Positions 41,708 to 49,691 of a stretch of DNA of 64,000 bases are shown here, piece by piece. Origin of the DNA: Streptomyces maremycinicus (GTDB lineage: Bacteria > Actinomycetota > Actinomycetes > Streptomycetales > Streptomycetaceae); NCBI RefSeq assembly GCF_001184025.1, contig NZ_BBYG01000012.1, positions 372,001 through 436,000 of the forward strand. Reading direction: 5' to 3'. How positions within the stretch are numbered: the first letter of the stretch is position 1; each line of letters opens with the position of its first letter. Position numbers and translations under genes: made by a program. Under the pieces are notes generated by a model. It made no database searches, was not told the DNA's origin, and worked only from the letters and a program-made list of their open reading frames with translations.

Positions 41708-43390
41708 TCACGTCGAGTTGGCGCTCGACCGGCCGAAGAACTCGATCTCGGCTATCGACACCTGCTTGCTCCCGGACGCCATGTAGGACGACTCGATCGT
41801 GAACCGGACCTTGGTGACCTCGCCGACGCGGAACGCGCGCCGCTGGCCCCCCGCGCTCTGGTCCAGGACGAGCTCCTTGGTCGTCGTCTTGCCGTCCTTC
41901 AGGGTGATCGTCGCCTTGATGCGGTGAGGAAGGGCCGACTGGCTGAGCTGGTCGGGGCGGACCGACGTGCCCGAGGTGATGATCAGGTCGAGCAGACGGG
42001 TGGGCTGGTCGAAGCGGGCCTCGATCCACTCGCCCTCGCCCGACTGGGAGACCCCGGGACCCCACCAGGTGTTGTTGATCTTGTCGAAGGCCAGCTCCGG
42101 CTTGTGCCCCGGGTAGGAGCGCGAGGCCGCGAACGAGTCCGGGGCGACCGGCGCGCGCTTGGCGAAGTGGTCGCGGGCGGCCTGGATCCAGGTCGGTGTG
42201 TTCACCCCCACGAAGATGAGCAGGCTGAGGACGACGGCCGCCACCACCCAGCTGAGGATGCGGTCGAACGTCCGGCGCAGGCGCGGGCGGTCGCCGGCCC
42301 ACGGGGTCGCGCCGTTGCGGTTGAACAGGCGCCGCCACCACGGGAGGCGCATCGACGAGCGGTCCTCCAGCGTCATGGGCATCGCGCAGCGGACGCAGAA
42401 GTGCCGGTCCGGGTTGTTCGGGGTGGCGCACCAGGGGCACGCGACGCCGTTCAGCTCGCCCTGGACCGGACCGGGCGCGCGCACCTGCGGCCGGTCCGCG
42501 ACCGGCCTGCCCGGCAGGACCGGGGCCACGGACGGGGGCGCGGCGGGGCGCGGTTCCGCGTCGGCGACGGGGACCAGCAGGGAGCGTGCCCGGGCCGCCA
42601 TCGTGTCGCCGAGCGCGGGCGCGGCGGGCGCCGGTACGGGTGTGGTGGGCGCGGTCCGGTCGGGAGCGGGCGCGGGGGCCGGGGCGTGCGCGGGGGCCGG
42701 TGCCGTGCCCGACGGGGCGGCGGTGCCGTCCTCCGGCGGGATGACCGGCAGGGGAGTTTCCGTGGTGTCCTCGTCGTCCGGGTCGTAGTCGTCGTCATGG
42801 GCGGCCGGGGCGGCCGCCGGGGGTGTCGCGGGTGCGGGAGTGGTGTGCGGAGCGGCCGGTGCCGGTGCCGGTGGGGACGCGTTCGTCGCCGCCGTCGTAC
42901 CGGCGACGGCTGCGGGCGCGGGCGGGGGCGTGGCAGCGGGAGGGGGAACGGGAGCGGGGGCGGCGGGGGCGGCAGCCGGACGGGAGGGCGCGGCGGCCTC
43001 CGGTCCCGCGGTGCCCGCCGGCTCCCGTGTGCCCTCCGTCGAGCGGTGCCCGGTCCCGGAGCCGCTGCCCACGGTGCCGGCGCCGGCCGCCGCCCCCGAC
43101 CCGTACACCGGGGCCGGGCCGGAGCCGTCGACCGTCGTGGACGCGCCGCCAGGAGCGGCGGCGGCAGCCCCTGCCCCGGGGGCCGGGCCCGCGCCCGTCG
43201 CCGTACCGGATTCCGGTCCCGAGGCGGCGGCCGACCCCGAGCCCGACCCCGAGACCGAGCCCGGCCCGGTGCCCGCGCCGGTGCGGGCCGGAGGGCGGTC
43301 CGTCCAGCTCAGTACGGCGCCGCAGGCGTCGCAGAACGACTGGCCGGGCTCGGCCCGCGTGCCGCACTCGGCGCAGTTCTGGGTGGTCAT
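41708..43390 (-). CDS. Zinc-ribbon, single-pass membrane protein of the CIS locus (CisA-like candidate)
   Basis: The 560-residue protein starts with a zinc ribbon (C6, C9, C20, C23 in NCAECG and FCDACG), continues with ~270 disordered Ala/Pro/Gly residues, and has a second zinc ribbon (~316-335, CPWCATP and FCVRCAMP). A transmembrane segment follows (~372-392, ILSWVVAAVVLSLLIFVGV), then an extracytoplasmic discoidin-like beta domain (~420-555; AFDKINNTWWGPG, WIEARFDQPTRLLDLII). ATG 43390 overlaps the tail-protein stop (ATGA), so it is translated as the last CIS gene. The layout agrees with the membrane protein CisA reported to link Streptomyces CIS to the membrane; orthology is inferred from position and topology only. 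Confidence 0.8.
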   Translation of the reverse strand: MTTQNCAECGTRAEPGQSFCDACGAVLSWTDRPPARTGAGTGPGSVSGSGSGSAAASGPESGTATGAGPAPGAGAAAAAPGGASTTVDGSGPAPVYGSGAAAGAGTVGSGSGTGHRSTEGTREPAGTAGPEAAAPSRPAAAPAAPAPVPPPAATPPPAPAAVAGTTAATNASPPAPAPAAPHTTPAPATPPAAAPAAHDDDYDPDDEDTTETPLPVIPPEDGTAAPSGTAPAPAHAPAPAPAPDRTAPTTPVPAPAAPALGDTMAARARSLLVPVADAEPRPAAPPSVAPVLPGRPVADRPQVRAPGPVQGELNGVACPWCATPNNPDRHFCVRCAMPMTLEDRSSMRLPWWRRLFNRNGATPWAGDRPRLRRTFDRILSWVVAAVVLSLLIFVGVNTPTWIQAARDHFAKRAPVAPDSFAASRSYPGHKPELAFDKINNTWWGPGVSQSGEGEWIEARFDQPTRLLDLIITSGTSVRPDQLSQSALPHRIKATITLKDGKTTTKELVLDQSAGGQRRAFRVGEVTKVRFTIESSYMASGSKQVSIAEIEFFGRSSANST

Positions 43391-43944
43391 CTCTCCGGGG
43401 TCCTTTCGGCGGCGGTCACCTTGACCGTGTACGGCATGTGGGCGGGGCGGGCGGCGGCCACGAGGGTGTCCAGGCGGTGCTCGTCCGCCGGGCCGGGGTC
43501 GGGCAGCCGGATCGTGACGTGGAGGTGCGGCCGGGGTTCGCCGGGGACCGGGCCGAGCGGCCGGGCGCTCCAGTCGGCGCCGCCGCTCTCGGAGATCTCC
43601 GGCTCCACGCCGAAGGCCAGCCGGACCGTCTCCGACAGGCCGCGCCGGGTGCCGCGCACCCGGTGCAGGTAGGCGGCCGCCGCGACCGCCGCCCGCAGCC
43701 TCGGTTCCGGCTCCGTGCCGTCGGTCTCCGCGCCGACCCAGCCCGCCAGCCAGCGGGTGAAGTCGACCGGGGCGAGGGCCGGGTCGAAGTAGGCGGGCAG
43801 ACAGTCGAGGACGTTGAGGATGGGGGCCATCACCTCGTCCAGGCCCCCCACGAAGCGCTGGGCCAGGTCGTCGTCGGCGAAGACGGCCGGCAGCATCGTG
43901 CCGATCGGGACGGAGGAGCCGAGTCCGTCGACCGAGCCTCTCAA
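43387..43944 (-). CDS. CIS baseplate tail protein (phage tail I/TIGR02242-like)
   Basis: The 185-residue protein has LPAVFADDDLAQRFVGGLDEVMAPILNVLDCLPAYFDPALAP, the pattern of TIGR02242-type phage tail proteins, followed by FTRWLAGWVG and RTRRGLSETVRLAFGVEPEI. These proteins sit at the outer baseplate rim next to the J protein and attach fibres. The TTG start at 43944 has GGAAGG 11 nt upstream; it follows the J-like gene by 31 bp and overlaps the next gene by 4 bp. Confidence 0.85.
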   Translation of the reverse strand: MRGSVDGLGSSVPIGTMLPAVFADDDLAQRFVGGLDEVMAPILNVLDCLPAYFDPALAPVDFTRWLAGWVGAETDGTEPEPRLRAAVAAAAYLHRVRGTRRGLSETVRLAFGVEPEISESGGADWSARPLGPVPGEPRPHLHVTIRLPDPGPADEHRLDTLVAAARPAHMPYTVKVTAAERTPER

Positions 43945-43975
43945 CGTGCCGTTCCCTTCCGTGCGTTCGCGCCGG

Positions 43976-45934
43976 TCATGCGCCGTCCCCGATCACGCGC
44001 ACCCGGTGGTCGTAGGAGAACACCAGGGCCGGGGCGGCCAGGTCGATGCGGTCGGTGGCCTCGCCGCGCTTGCCCGTCAGCGGATCGGCGGGGTGCAGCA
44101 TCACCTGGTCGACCAGCTCCACGCCCGGGACGCGTTGGAGGACGGCGAAGACCTCGCCCGACTGCACCGGGCGCCCGAAGGGCCACCCCTTGCCGTCCGC
44201 GCCGCCGATCAGCGGGTCGAGGTGGCGGTACAGGGCGTCGTGGGCCTGCCGGCGGACACGGTCCGTGTCGACGCCGCGGAAGGCGTGCACCGTCGCCACC
44301 ACCGTCACACCCTGGTAGTACGGCGGGCCCACGGCCAGCCGGGTGCCGATCAGGCGGCGTTCGTCGAGATGGCGGGTGATGCGGTCCAGCAGGGAGTCGC
44401 CGGGCACCAGTTGCTCGAAGCGCAGCCGTCCGCCGGGGTCCGGCACCGCCTGCGGGACGACCAGTACCCGTACCGCGTAGGAGCCGTGTTCGTCGGGCTG
44501 CCCCTCCAGACAGGTGATGCGGGCGGTCTCGGGGGCCGCGCGGCGGGCGAGCTCCTCGTAGTCCCGCAGGGTCACGGCCCGTTCCTGGGCGCGCAGGGTG
44601 ATCGGCGCGCGGAGTTTCGCCTCCTCCACGGTCTCGCCGTCGACCCCGCCGCGCGCCGCCTCCCGGTTGACGACCTCCGAGACGTACGGGACGGAGGTGC
44701 GGAGCACCTGGACCGCTCCCCGGGCCACGTTGCCCGCGCGGCCGCCGCCGGTGCGGTAGCGGCGGGCGCGGATGACCGAACCCTTGGGGGCGACGGCCCC
44801 GTACTGGCGGAGCTTGCCGTCGGGCTCGCGGACGGACGGGCCGAAGGCGATCTCGCCGGTGGCCGCGTCGAGGGTGACATGGCGGTCGTCGGGGCCGGAC
44901 GCGGCGAAGTGCGGGACGACCTGCCAGTCGGACCAGCCCTCGTGCTCGGCGGTCTGGAGCAGCAGCGGCGGGTCGTCGCCGACGACGGGGGAGTGCGCGA
45001 GGCCGACGTGCTGGCCGGGCAGACCGGTGGACTCGCCGAGGGCCTCGTCGTAGACGGTCTCGGCGTGCACGGCGGGCGCGGTGCCGCCGACGGTGAAGAC
45101 CTCGGCGGAGCGCACGGTCGGCGAGGTGGTGTAGAAGGGCTGGCCGGGCAGGGGCTCGGTGACGCGACAGCGCAGCCAGCCGGCCTCCTGGCCGCCGGAC
45201 CGGGACAGGACGTGCCCGCCGGTGATGTGCAGCACCACCTCGCCGGGGCGGTTGAGGCCGCCGGTGCCGTCGCGGTCGATCTCGCACTCCTGCCAGCCGT
45301 CCTCCGTCCACGCCTCCCACACCAGCGGGGGCTGGCGCGGGTCGACGCCGACGCCGTCGACGCGGCTGTCCAGTTCCAGGACCACCGCGCAGTGCGGCAC
45401 GGCGGCGCTCAGGCCGAACAGCATGCAGTCGCCGGGCTGCGGGGCCTCGGCGAAGCAGAGCAGGTCCTTGCCCTCGGTGAGGTCGCTGGTCCGGTCGGTG
45501 ACCGGCTCGCCCCGGTGCTGCACGACCAGATGGTTCAACCGGCTGGGTACGACGGTGAGTTCGCGTTCCGTCGCGAAGACGACCGCTTCCTCGCTCTCCG
45601 TGCGGACCGTCGCCACCTCGGTGCCCACCGGCAGCAGGACCGGCTCGTCCTGCGGCGCGGACAGCCAGAAGGTGACCTCCGTGCGGGCGGCGGACGGTGG
45701 GAAGAGACGGATGCCGACCAGGTCCAGGAAGGCCAGGTGGTTCTTGTCCGGGACGCGGTTGAGGCGGTAGACGATCTGGTCGGCCATGTGGGCGACCGTC
45801 TCGACGAGGGTCACGCCCGGGTCGGAGACGTTGTGGTCGGTCCACTCCGGTGCGCGCTGCTGGATGTAGCGCTTGGCGTCGTCGACGAACTGCTGGAAGC
45901 GGCGGTCGTCCAGGTTCGGGGAGGGCAGGGCCAT
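43976..45934 (-). CDS. cis11: CIS baseplate wedge protein (TIGR02243, gp6/J-like)
   Basis: The 652-residue protein begins LPSPNLDDRRFQQFVDDAKRYI with HNVSDPGVTLVETVAHMADQIVYRLNRVPDKN, the signature of putative baseplate assembly protein TIGR02243, related to T4 gp6. The central region (ITFGPSVREPDGKLRQYGAVAPKGSVI) and the C-terminal part with gp6-like folds (VVNREAARGGVDGETVEEAK, LRDYEELARRA) are complete. It forms the wedges of the CIS baseplate. Its ATG overlaps the gp25 stop by one base (TGATG). Confidence 0.92.
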   Translation of the reverse strand: MALPSPNLDDRRFQQFVDDAKRYIQQRAPEWTDHNVSDPGVTLVETVAHMADQIVYRLNRVPDKNHLAFLDLVGIRLFPPSAARTEVTFWLSAPQDEPVLLPVGTEVATVRTESEEAVVFATERELTVVPSRLNHLVVQHRGEPVTDRTSDLTEGKDLLCFAEAPQPGDCMLFGLSAAVPHCAVVLELDSRVDGVGVDPRQPPLVWEAWTEDGWQECEIDRDGTGGLNRPGEVVLHITGGHVLSRSGGQEAGWLRCRVTEPLPGQPFYTTSPTVRSAEVFTVGGTAPAVHAETVYDEALGESTGLPGQHVGLAHSPVVGDDPPLLLQTAEHEGWSDWQVVPHFAASGPDDRHVTLDAATGEIAFGPSVREPDGKLRQYGAVAPKGSVIRARRYRTGGGRAGNVARGAVQVLRTSVPYVSEVVNREAARGGVDGETVEEAKLRAPITLRAQERAVTLRDYEELARRAAPETARITCLEGQPDEHGSYAVRVLVVPQAVPDPGGRLRFEQLVPGDSLLDRITRHLDERRLIGTRLAVGPPYYQGVTVVATVHAFRGVDTDRVRRQAHDALYRHLDPLIGGADGKGWPFGRPVQSGEVFAVLQRVPGVELVDQVMLHPADPLTGKRGEATDRIDLAAPALVFSYDHRVRVIGDGA

Positions 45935-46377
45935 CAGCGGTCGCTTTCGGAAGCCGTACCGGACGGACCGGGAAGACCCGGCTCGTCGTGGGACGGAATG
46001 ACGTAGAAGGGGAAGACGAGACTGCGCGGATTGTTCGTGCCGCGGATCGCGTACTGGACGTCGATGAAGAGCACGCCCTGTTCGGCGCCGGCGGTGACCT
46101 CGACGTCGGTGACCTCGATGCGCGGCTCCCAGCGGTCCAGGCTGGTGTACACCTCGTGCTGGATCCGCCCGGCCGTCGCCTCGTTGACCGGGGCGAACAC
46201 CAGGTCGTGGATGGCGCAGCCGTACTCGGGGCGCATGGGGCGTTCGCCCGGCGCGGTGGCGAGGATCAGCCGGATGGCCTCCTCGATCTCGCGCTCCCCG
46301 CTGACCAGGGCGATGCCCCCGGTGGGGCCGATGCGGAGCGGGAACGCCCAGCCCGAACCGACGAATTGCTCGGCCAT
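45934..46377 (-). CDS. cis9: CIS baseplate GPW/gp25 protein
   Basis: The 147-residue protein has FVGSGWAFPLRIGPTGG, IEEAIRLILATAPGERPMRPEYGC and INEATAG-like positions typical of gp25 proteins, including the EPR motif region WEPRIEV. gp25 joins baseplate and sheath and starts sheath assembly. It is 49 bp downstream of the spike gene. Confidence 0.92.
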   Translation of the reverse strand: MAEQFVGSGWAFPLRIGPTGGIALVSGEREIEEAIRLILATAPGERPMRPEYGCAIHDLVFAPVNEATAGRIQHEVYTSLDRWEPRIEVTDVEVTAGAEQGVLFIDVQYAIRGTNNPRSLVFPFYVIPSHDEPGLPGPSGTASESDR

Positions 46378-46426
46378 CAGAGGGCCACCTGCCTTCTCCT
46401 CGTTCTCACGGCGTGCCGTCCGTCCG

Positions 46427-48328
46427 TCACGGCAGCGGGTACGGCTTGGCGTTGACCATGACCATGCCCTGGAGCATGAGCGTGGCGGCCCGGATGCCCA
46501 CGTTGGCGGTGGAGTTGATCTGCACGGTGGCGCCCGCGCTGAACGTGGCGGCGCCGCCCGACTTGAGGTTGAGCAGGCCCGCGGCGTCCACCGACACCAT
46601 GCCCGTCATCGACCTGATGTTGATCAGGTTGCCCCTCAGGGTGATGGAGCCGCCGCTGCGGATCGCGATGTTGCGACCCGCGGTGAGGGTGAGGTCGGTG
46701 CCCGCCTTGACGGTCACCGAGCGGCTGCCCGTGATGCTGACGGTGCCCTTGCTGTCCACGGTGATCTCGGTCTGCGCCCGGTCCAGGTTGATGACGAGTT
46801 TGTCGTCGCCGCTGGTCAGCCGCACGCCCTGCTTGCCGCCGGTCCGCTGGCTGAGCAGGTCCACCCGGTTGCCCTCGCGGTCGGACAGGGTGTGCCTGGA
46901 GGCCCGCTGCCGGGCGCCGTCGTGCAGGGGCACGTCCTTGACGGGGGTCGGCTTGTCCTTGCCGTTGTACAGGCCGCCGATGACGTAGGGGTGGTCCAGG
47001 GCGCCCCGGTCGAAGCCGACCAGCACCTCGTCGCCGACGTCCAGGGGGAAGATCGAGCCGCCGCGCTTGCCGCCCCACTGCACCACGCGCGTCCAGTCGC
47101 TGACGTAGGCGTCGTCGAGCCAGGGGAACTGGAGCTTGACGCGCCCCTGCTTGAGCGGGTCGCCGGCATCGGTGACCAGGGCGTTGGCGGTGCCGGGGAG
47201 GTGCAGGCCGTTGGACGCGTTCCCGCCGCCGGAGGCCAGGCCGTACAGGGACCGCCACTGCCGTCCGCTCACCGTCACCCAGGCCTCGTAGTGCTTGCCG
47301 TCGCCGAAGACGTGCCGTACGGAGGTGGCGGTGTACTTGCCCTCGAAGGGCGCGCCGACGTCGGCGAGGGTCACGGGCAGCCCGGGGCGGAGCTTCGGGG
47401 TGCCGCGCGCGATGACCTCCAGCTCGGCGAAGGAACCGGTGACGTCGTCGGCGAGGGCCTCGGCGGCGAACTTCACCTCCGACTGCCGGTCGTACGGCGT
47501 CTGCGCGTCGACCAGCTTGGCCGGCTTGAACTTGGCGGCGGCCTCACCGGGGGTCGTGCCGATGCTGATGCCGGGGTTGGTCCTGGCGGGCGCGGTCGCG
47601 GTGAGCTTCTTCTTCGTCGTCACGTCCCAGCCGCGCGCCTCGACGGTCGCGACCTGCTCGGCGGCCGTGACGGCGGCCCGCAGACGGAGGATGTCGGTGC
47701 CGGCCTCCATGACGAACGGGCTCTTGTCGCCGGGGGTGGAGGTGGCCGGGGCGCCGGACGCCGGGTCGGGCTTGACGAACTGGAACTTGCCCTTGGCGTC
47801 CACCGACATGACCATCTCGTTCTCGTCGGCCAGCCGGGCCAGGAAGTCCCAGTCGGTGACGTTGGCCTGGCTGATGAACTCGTAGACGGTCTTGGTGGAC
47901 TGGATCTTCCCGACCGGGACGCCGTCCTGGGCGGCCAGCTTGCGGGCGATGTCGGAGGCGCTCTGGTTGCGGTAGGCGGCGACCCGGCGCTGGCGCATCA
48001 GCCGGTGGCCGAAGTCGTAGCCGCGGATGACGGTGAAGGAGCCGGTGCCGTCGTAGTCGGCCTCCAGACCGCAGACCTCGCCGGTGAGCAGCGGGTCGCC
48101 CGCGCCCTTGCCGTCGGCGATCGGGGCGAGGACGACGGGGGTGCCGAACTTGACGCCCAGCTTGCCGAGGACCAGACGGCCGGGGTCGCGGAAGGTGAGC
48201 CGGAACGCGGCCGGCACCCCGAGACCCTGGTCGACCCAGCCGTCGACGAGGAGCGGCGCGATGTCGACGGGGAGGGGAGCGCCACCGAGGGTGACCTGGA
48301 TGACGCTCGAGAACGCGGACTGGACCAC
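46427..48328 (-). CDS. cis8: CIS central spike protein (VgrG/gp5-gp27-like)
   Basis: The 633-residue protein combines a gp27/late-control-D-like part (~1-350: FRLTFRDPGRL, YDFGHRLMRQRR, ANVTDWDFLARLADENEM), a gp5 OB-fold (~385-460: ANALVTDAGDPLKQGRVKLQFPWLDD, WVVQWGGKRGGSIFPLDVGDEVLVGFDRG) and a C-terminal beta-helix (~500-610: GTVSITGSRSVTVKAGTDLTLTAG). It forms the trimeric hub and needle. The GTG at 48328 overlaps the upstream TAG by one base, with GAGGAGG before it. No PAAR domain is fused to its tip. Confidence 0.92.
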   Translation of the reverse strand: MVQSAFSSVIQVTLGGAPLPVDIAPLLVDGWVDQGLGVPAAFRLTFRDPGRLVLGKLGVKFGTPVVLAPIADGKGAGDPLLTGEVCGLEADYDGTGSFTVIRGYDFGHRLMRQRRVAAYRNQSASDIARKLAAQDGVPVGKIQSTKTVYEFISQANVTDWDFLARLADENEMVMSVDAKGKFQFVKPDPASGAPATSTPGDKSPFVMEAGTDILRLRAAVTAAEQVATVEARGWDVTTKKKLTATAPARTNPGISIGTTPGEAAAKFKPAKLVDAQTPYDRQSEVKFAAEALADDVTGSFAELEVIARGTPKLRPGLPVTLADVGAPFEGKYTATSVRHVFGDGKHYEAWVTVSGRQWRSLYGLASGGGNASNGLHLPGTANALVTDAGDPLKQGRVKLQFPWLDDAYVSDWTRVVQWGGKRGGSIFPLDVGDEVLVGFDRGALDHPYVIGGLYNGKDKPTPVKDVPLHDGARQRASRHTLSDREGNRVDLLSQRTGGKQGVRLTSGDDKLVINLDRAQTEITVDSKGTVSITGSRSVTVKAGTDLTLTAGRNIAIRSGGSITLRGNLINIRSMTGMVSVDAAGLLNLKSGGAATFSAGATVQINSTANVGIRAATLMLQGMVMVNAKPYPLP

Positions 48329-49053
48329 TAGTGGCGCACCTCCTCGGCGGCCGGCAGGACCAGCTCGATGCCGGTCGGCAGCCGGGACGGGTCGTCGATG
48401 CCGTTGACCTCGGCGATGGACCGCCACGCGGAGGCGTCGCCGTACTCGCGCCAGGCCAGCGACTGGAGGGAGTCACCGGCCACGACCCGGTGCACCCGTT
48501 GCGCGGTGAGGGCGCCGGAGGTCGGGTTCTGGCCCTTCGTCTTGCTGGGGATCTCGTTCAGGCGCACCTGGCAGGTGGCCCGGATCGGGACACCGGTCGT
48601 GCCGAAGAGGGAGTACGTGACGTCGATGCTGCTGACGTAGGCGGTGAAGCGGGCCGTGGAGAACGAGCCCCACTGGAACACCACCCACGGCGGCGAGGGC
48701 TGCTTGGCGGCGATGCTCTTGGTGGTGACCTCGCAGCACTCCAGCAGCGACTCGACCTTCTTCAACACGGTGTTGCTGCCGGGCTGGTCCGAGGTGTCGA
48801 GGAAGATCTCGACGGTCATCTCGCGGGGCTCCGGGCCCATGAACTCCGGTACGGAGCCGTCCCGGACGGCCGCCGTGGGGGTGACCTTCCACTGGGCCCG
48901 GCGGCCGAGCTGGAGCTGGGCCGGGTTGAAGTCGAACCCGAAGGATTTGATCAGCCCGCCGGGCGTCGTGCTCGTGCCCACCGGCGGTTCGTGGATCGCG
49001 AGGGTGGCACGGACCAGGCTCTTGCCGGCGCCGCCTTTGCTTCCCTTGGCCAT
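48328..49053 (-). CDS. cis7: CIS LysM-domain adaptor protein
   Basis: The 241-residue protein has an N-terminal CIS tube-adaptor domain (~20-180; GFDFNPAQLQLGRRAQWKV, MTVEIFLDTSDQPGSNTVL) and a C-terminal LysM motif (~190-235; HRVVAGDSLQSLAWREYGDASAWRSIAEVNGI). In CIS such a protein joins tube and spike. ATG 49053 begins a Lys/Gly-rich segment; the upstream region is a low-complexity repeat. Confidence 0.9.
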   Translation of the reverse strand: MAKGSKGGAGKSLVRATLAIHEPPVGTSTTPGGLIKSFGFDFNPAQLQLGRRAQWKVTPTAAVRDGSVPEFMGPEPREMTVEIFLDTSDQPGSNTVLKKVESLLECCEVTTKSIAAKQPSPPWVVFQWGSFSTARFTAYVSSIDVTYSLFGTTGVPIRATCQVRLNEIPSKTKGQNPTSGALTAQRVHRVVAGDSLQSLAWREYGDASAWRSIAEVNGIDDPSRLPTGIELVLPAAEEVRH

Positions 49054-49071
49054 GGCTTGTACTCCCTGCCT

Positions 49072-49142
49072 CGTCCTGGTCCTCGTCCTGGTCCTGCGGT
49101 CCCTGGTCCTCGGGTCCCTGGTCCTGCGGTCCCTGGTCCTGC
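49072..49142. repeat. Low-complexity tandem repeat between tube and LysM genes
   Basis: Degenerate copies of CGTCCTGGTCCT and GGTCCCTGGTCCTGC fill the space upstream of the LysM gene. The repeats place multiple AGGACCAGG units in the minus-strand mRNA. Confidence 0.65.
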
Positions 49143-49163
49143 TCCGGTTTCTCGTCCCGCTCC

Positions 49164-49589
49164 TCAGTCCGTGAAGCCGTGGTGGGTGATCTCCAGGACC
49201 TCCGTGGCCACTCCCGGGCTGTCCGGGCTGAGCGACGGTCCCTGCCAGCTGACCGGCAGCACGTCGATGAGCCCCCACCGGGCGACCTCGGAACCGTCCG
49301 CGCGCAGCGCCGCGATCTGCGCGGTCGGCCGGGTCACGCCCGTGGTCACCGACGAGATCCACTTGGCGACCTTGGTGGTGTCCGGGGTGAGTGGACGGGT
49401 CAGCCGGATCGTGGAGAACGTGACCCGGGAGGGCAGTTGCCAGACGAAGCCGTTGTTGCCGCCCTCCTGGCGGTGCTCGATCTCCACCTGCGACGAGAGC
49501 CCCTCACACCCGTTGAAGAAACCGAGGCTCTCGCCGTCGATGGTCAGGGTGAAGAAGATGGTGGAGCCCGGGTCGAGATCGGAGGGCAT
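49164..49589 (-). CDS. CIS inner tube protein 2 (gp19-like)
   Basis: The 141-residue protein has TIDGESLGFFNGCEGLSSQVEIEHRQEGGNNG, RVTFSTIRLTRPLT and VLEITHHGF, the pattern of T4 gp19-type phage tail tube proteins. CIS commonly have more than one tube paralogue, with the extra ones at the tube base. This one sits next to the LysM adaptor gene and is more divergent than the tube gene near the sheath, so a tube-initiator role is likely (inference). Confidence 0.9.
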   Translation of the reverse strand: MPSDLDPGSTIFFTLTIDGESLGFFNGCEGLSSQVEIEHRQEGGNNGFVWQLPSRVTFSTIRLTRPLTPDTTKVAKWISSVTTGVTRPTAQIAALRADGSEVARWGLIDVLPVSWQGPSLSPDSPGVATEVLEITHHGFTD

Positions 49590-49621
49590 CGGGAGCCTGG
49601 CCTTTCTGGGAGAGGGGAGCC

Positions 49622-49661
49622 GGGGGTGTCGGGGGCGCTGGGGTCTCGGGGTTTCGGGGGG
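49622..49661 (+). other. Potential G-quadruplex
   Basis: Runs of at least four G (49631-49635, 49640-49643, 49648-49651, 49656-49661) are separated by 4-nt loops, with a fifth run at 49622-49626. The G-rich strand is the template strand of the CIS operon, in the gap between the 1331-aa gene and the second tube gene. Confidence 0.5.
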
Positions 49662-49691
49662 TCGGGTGTCGGTCTGTCGGGACGTCCGGGG

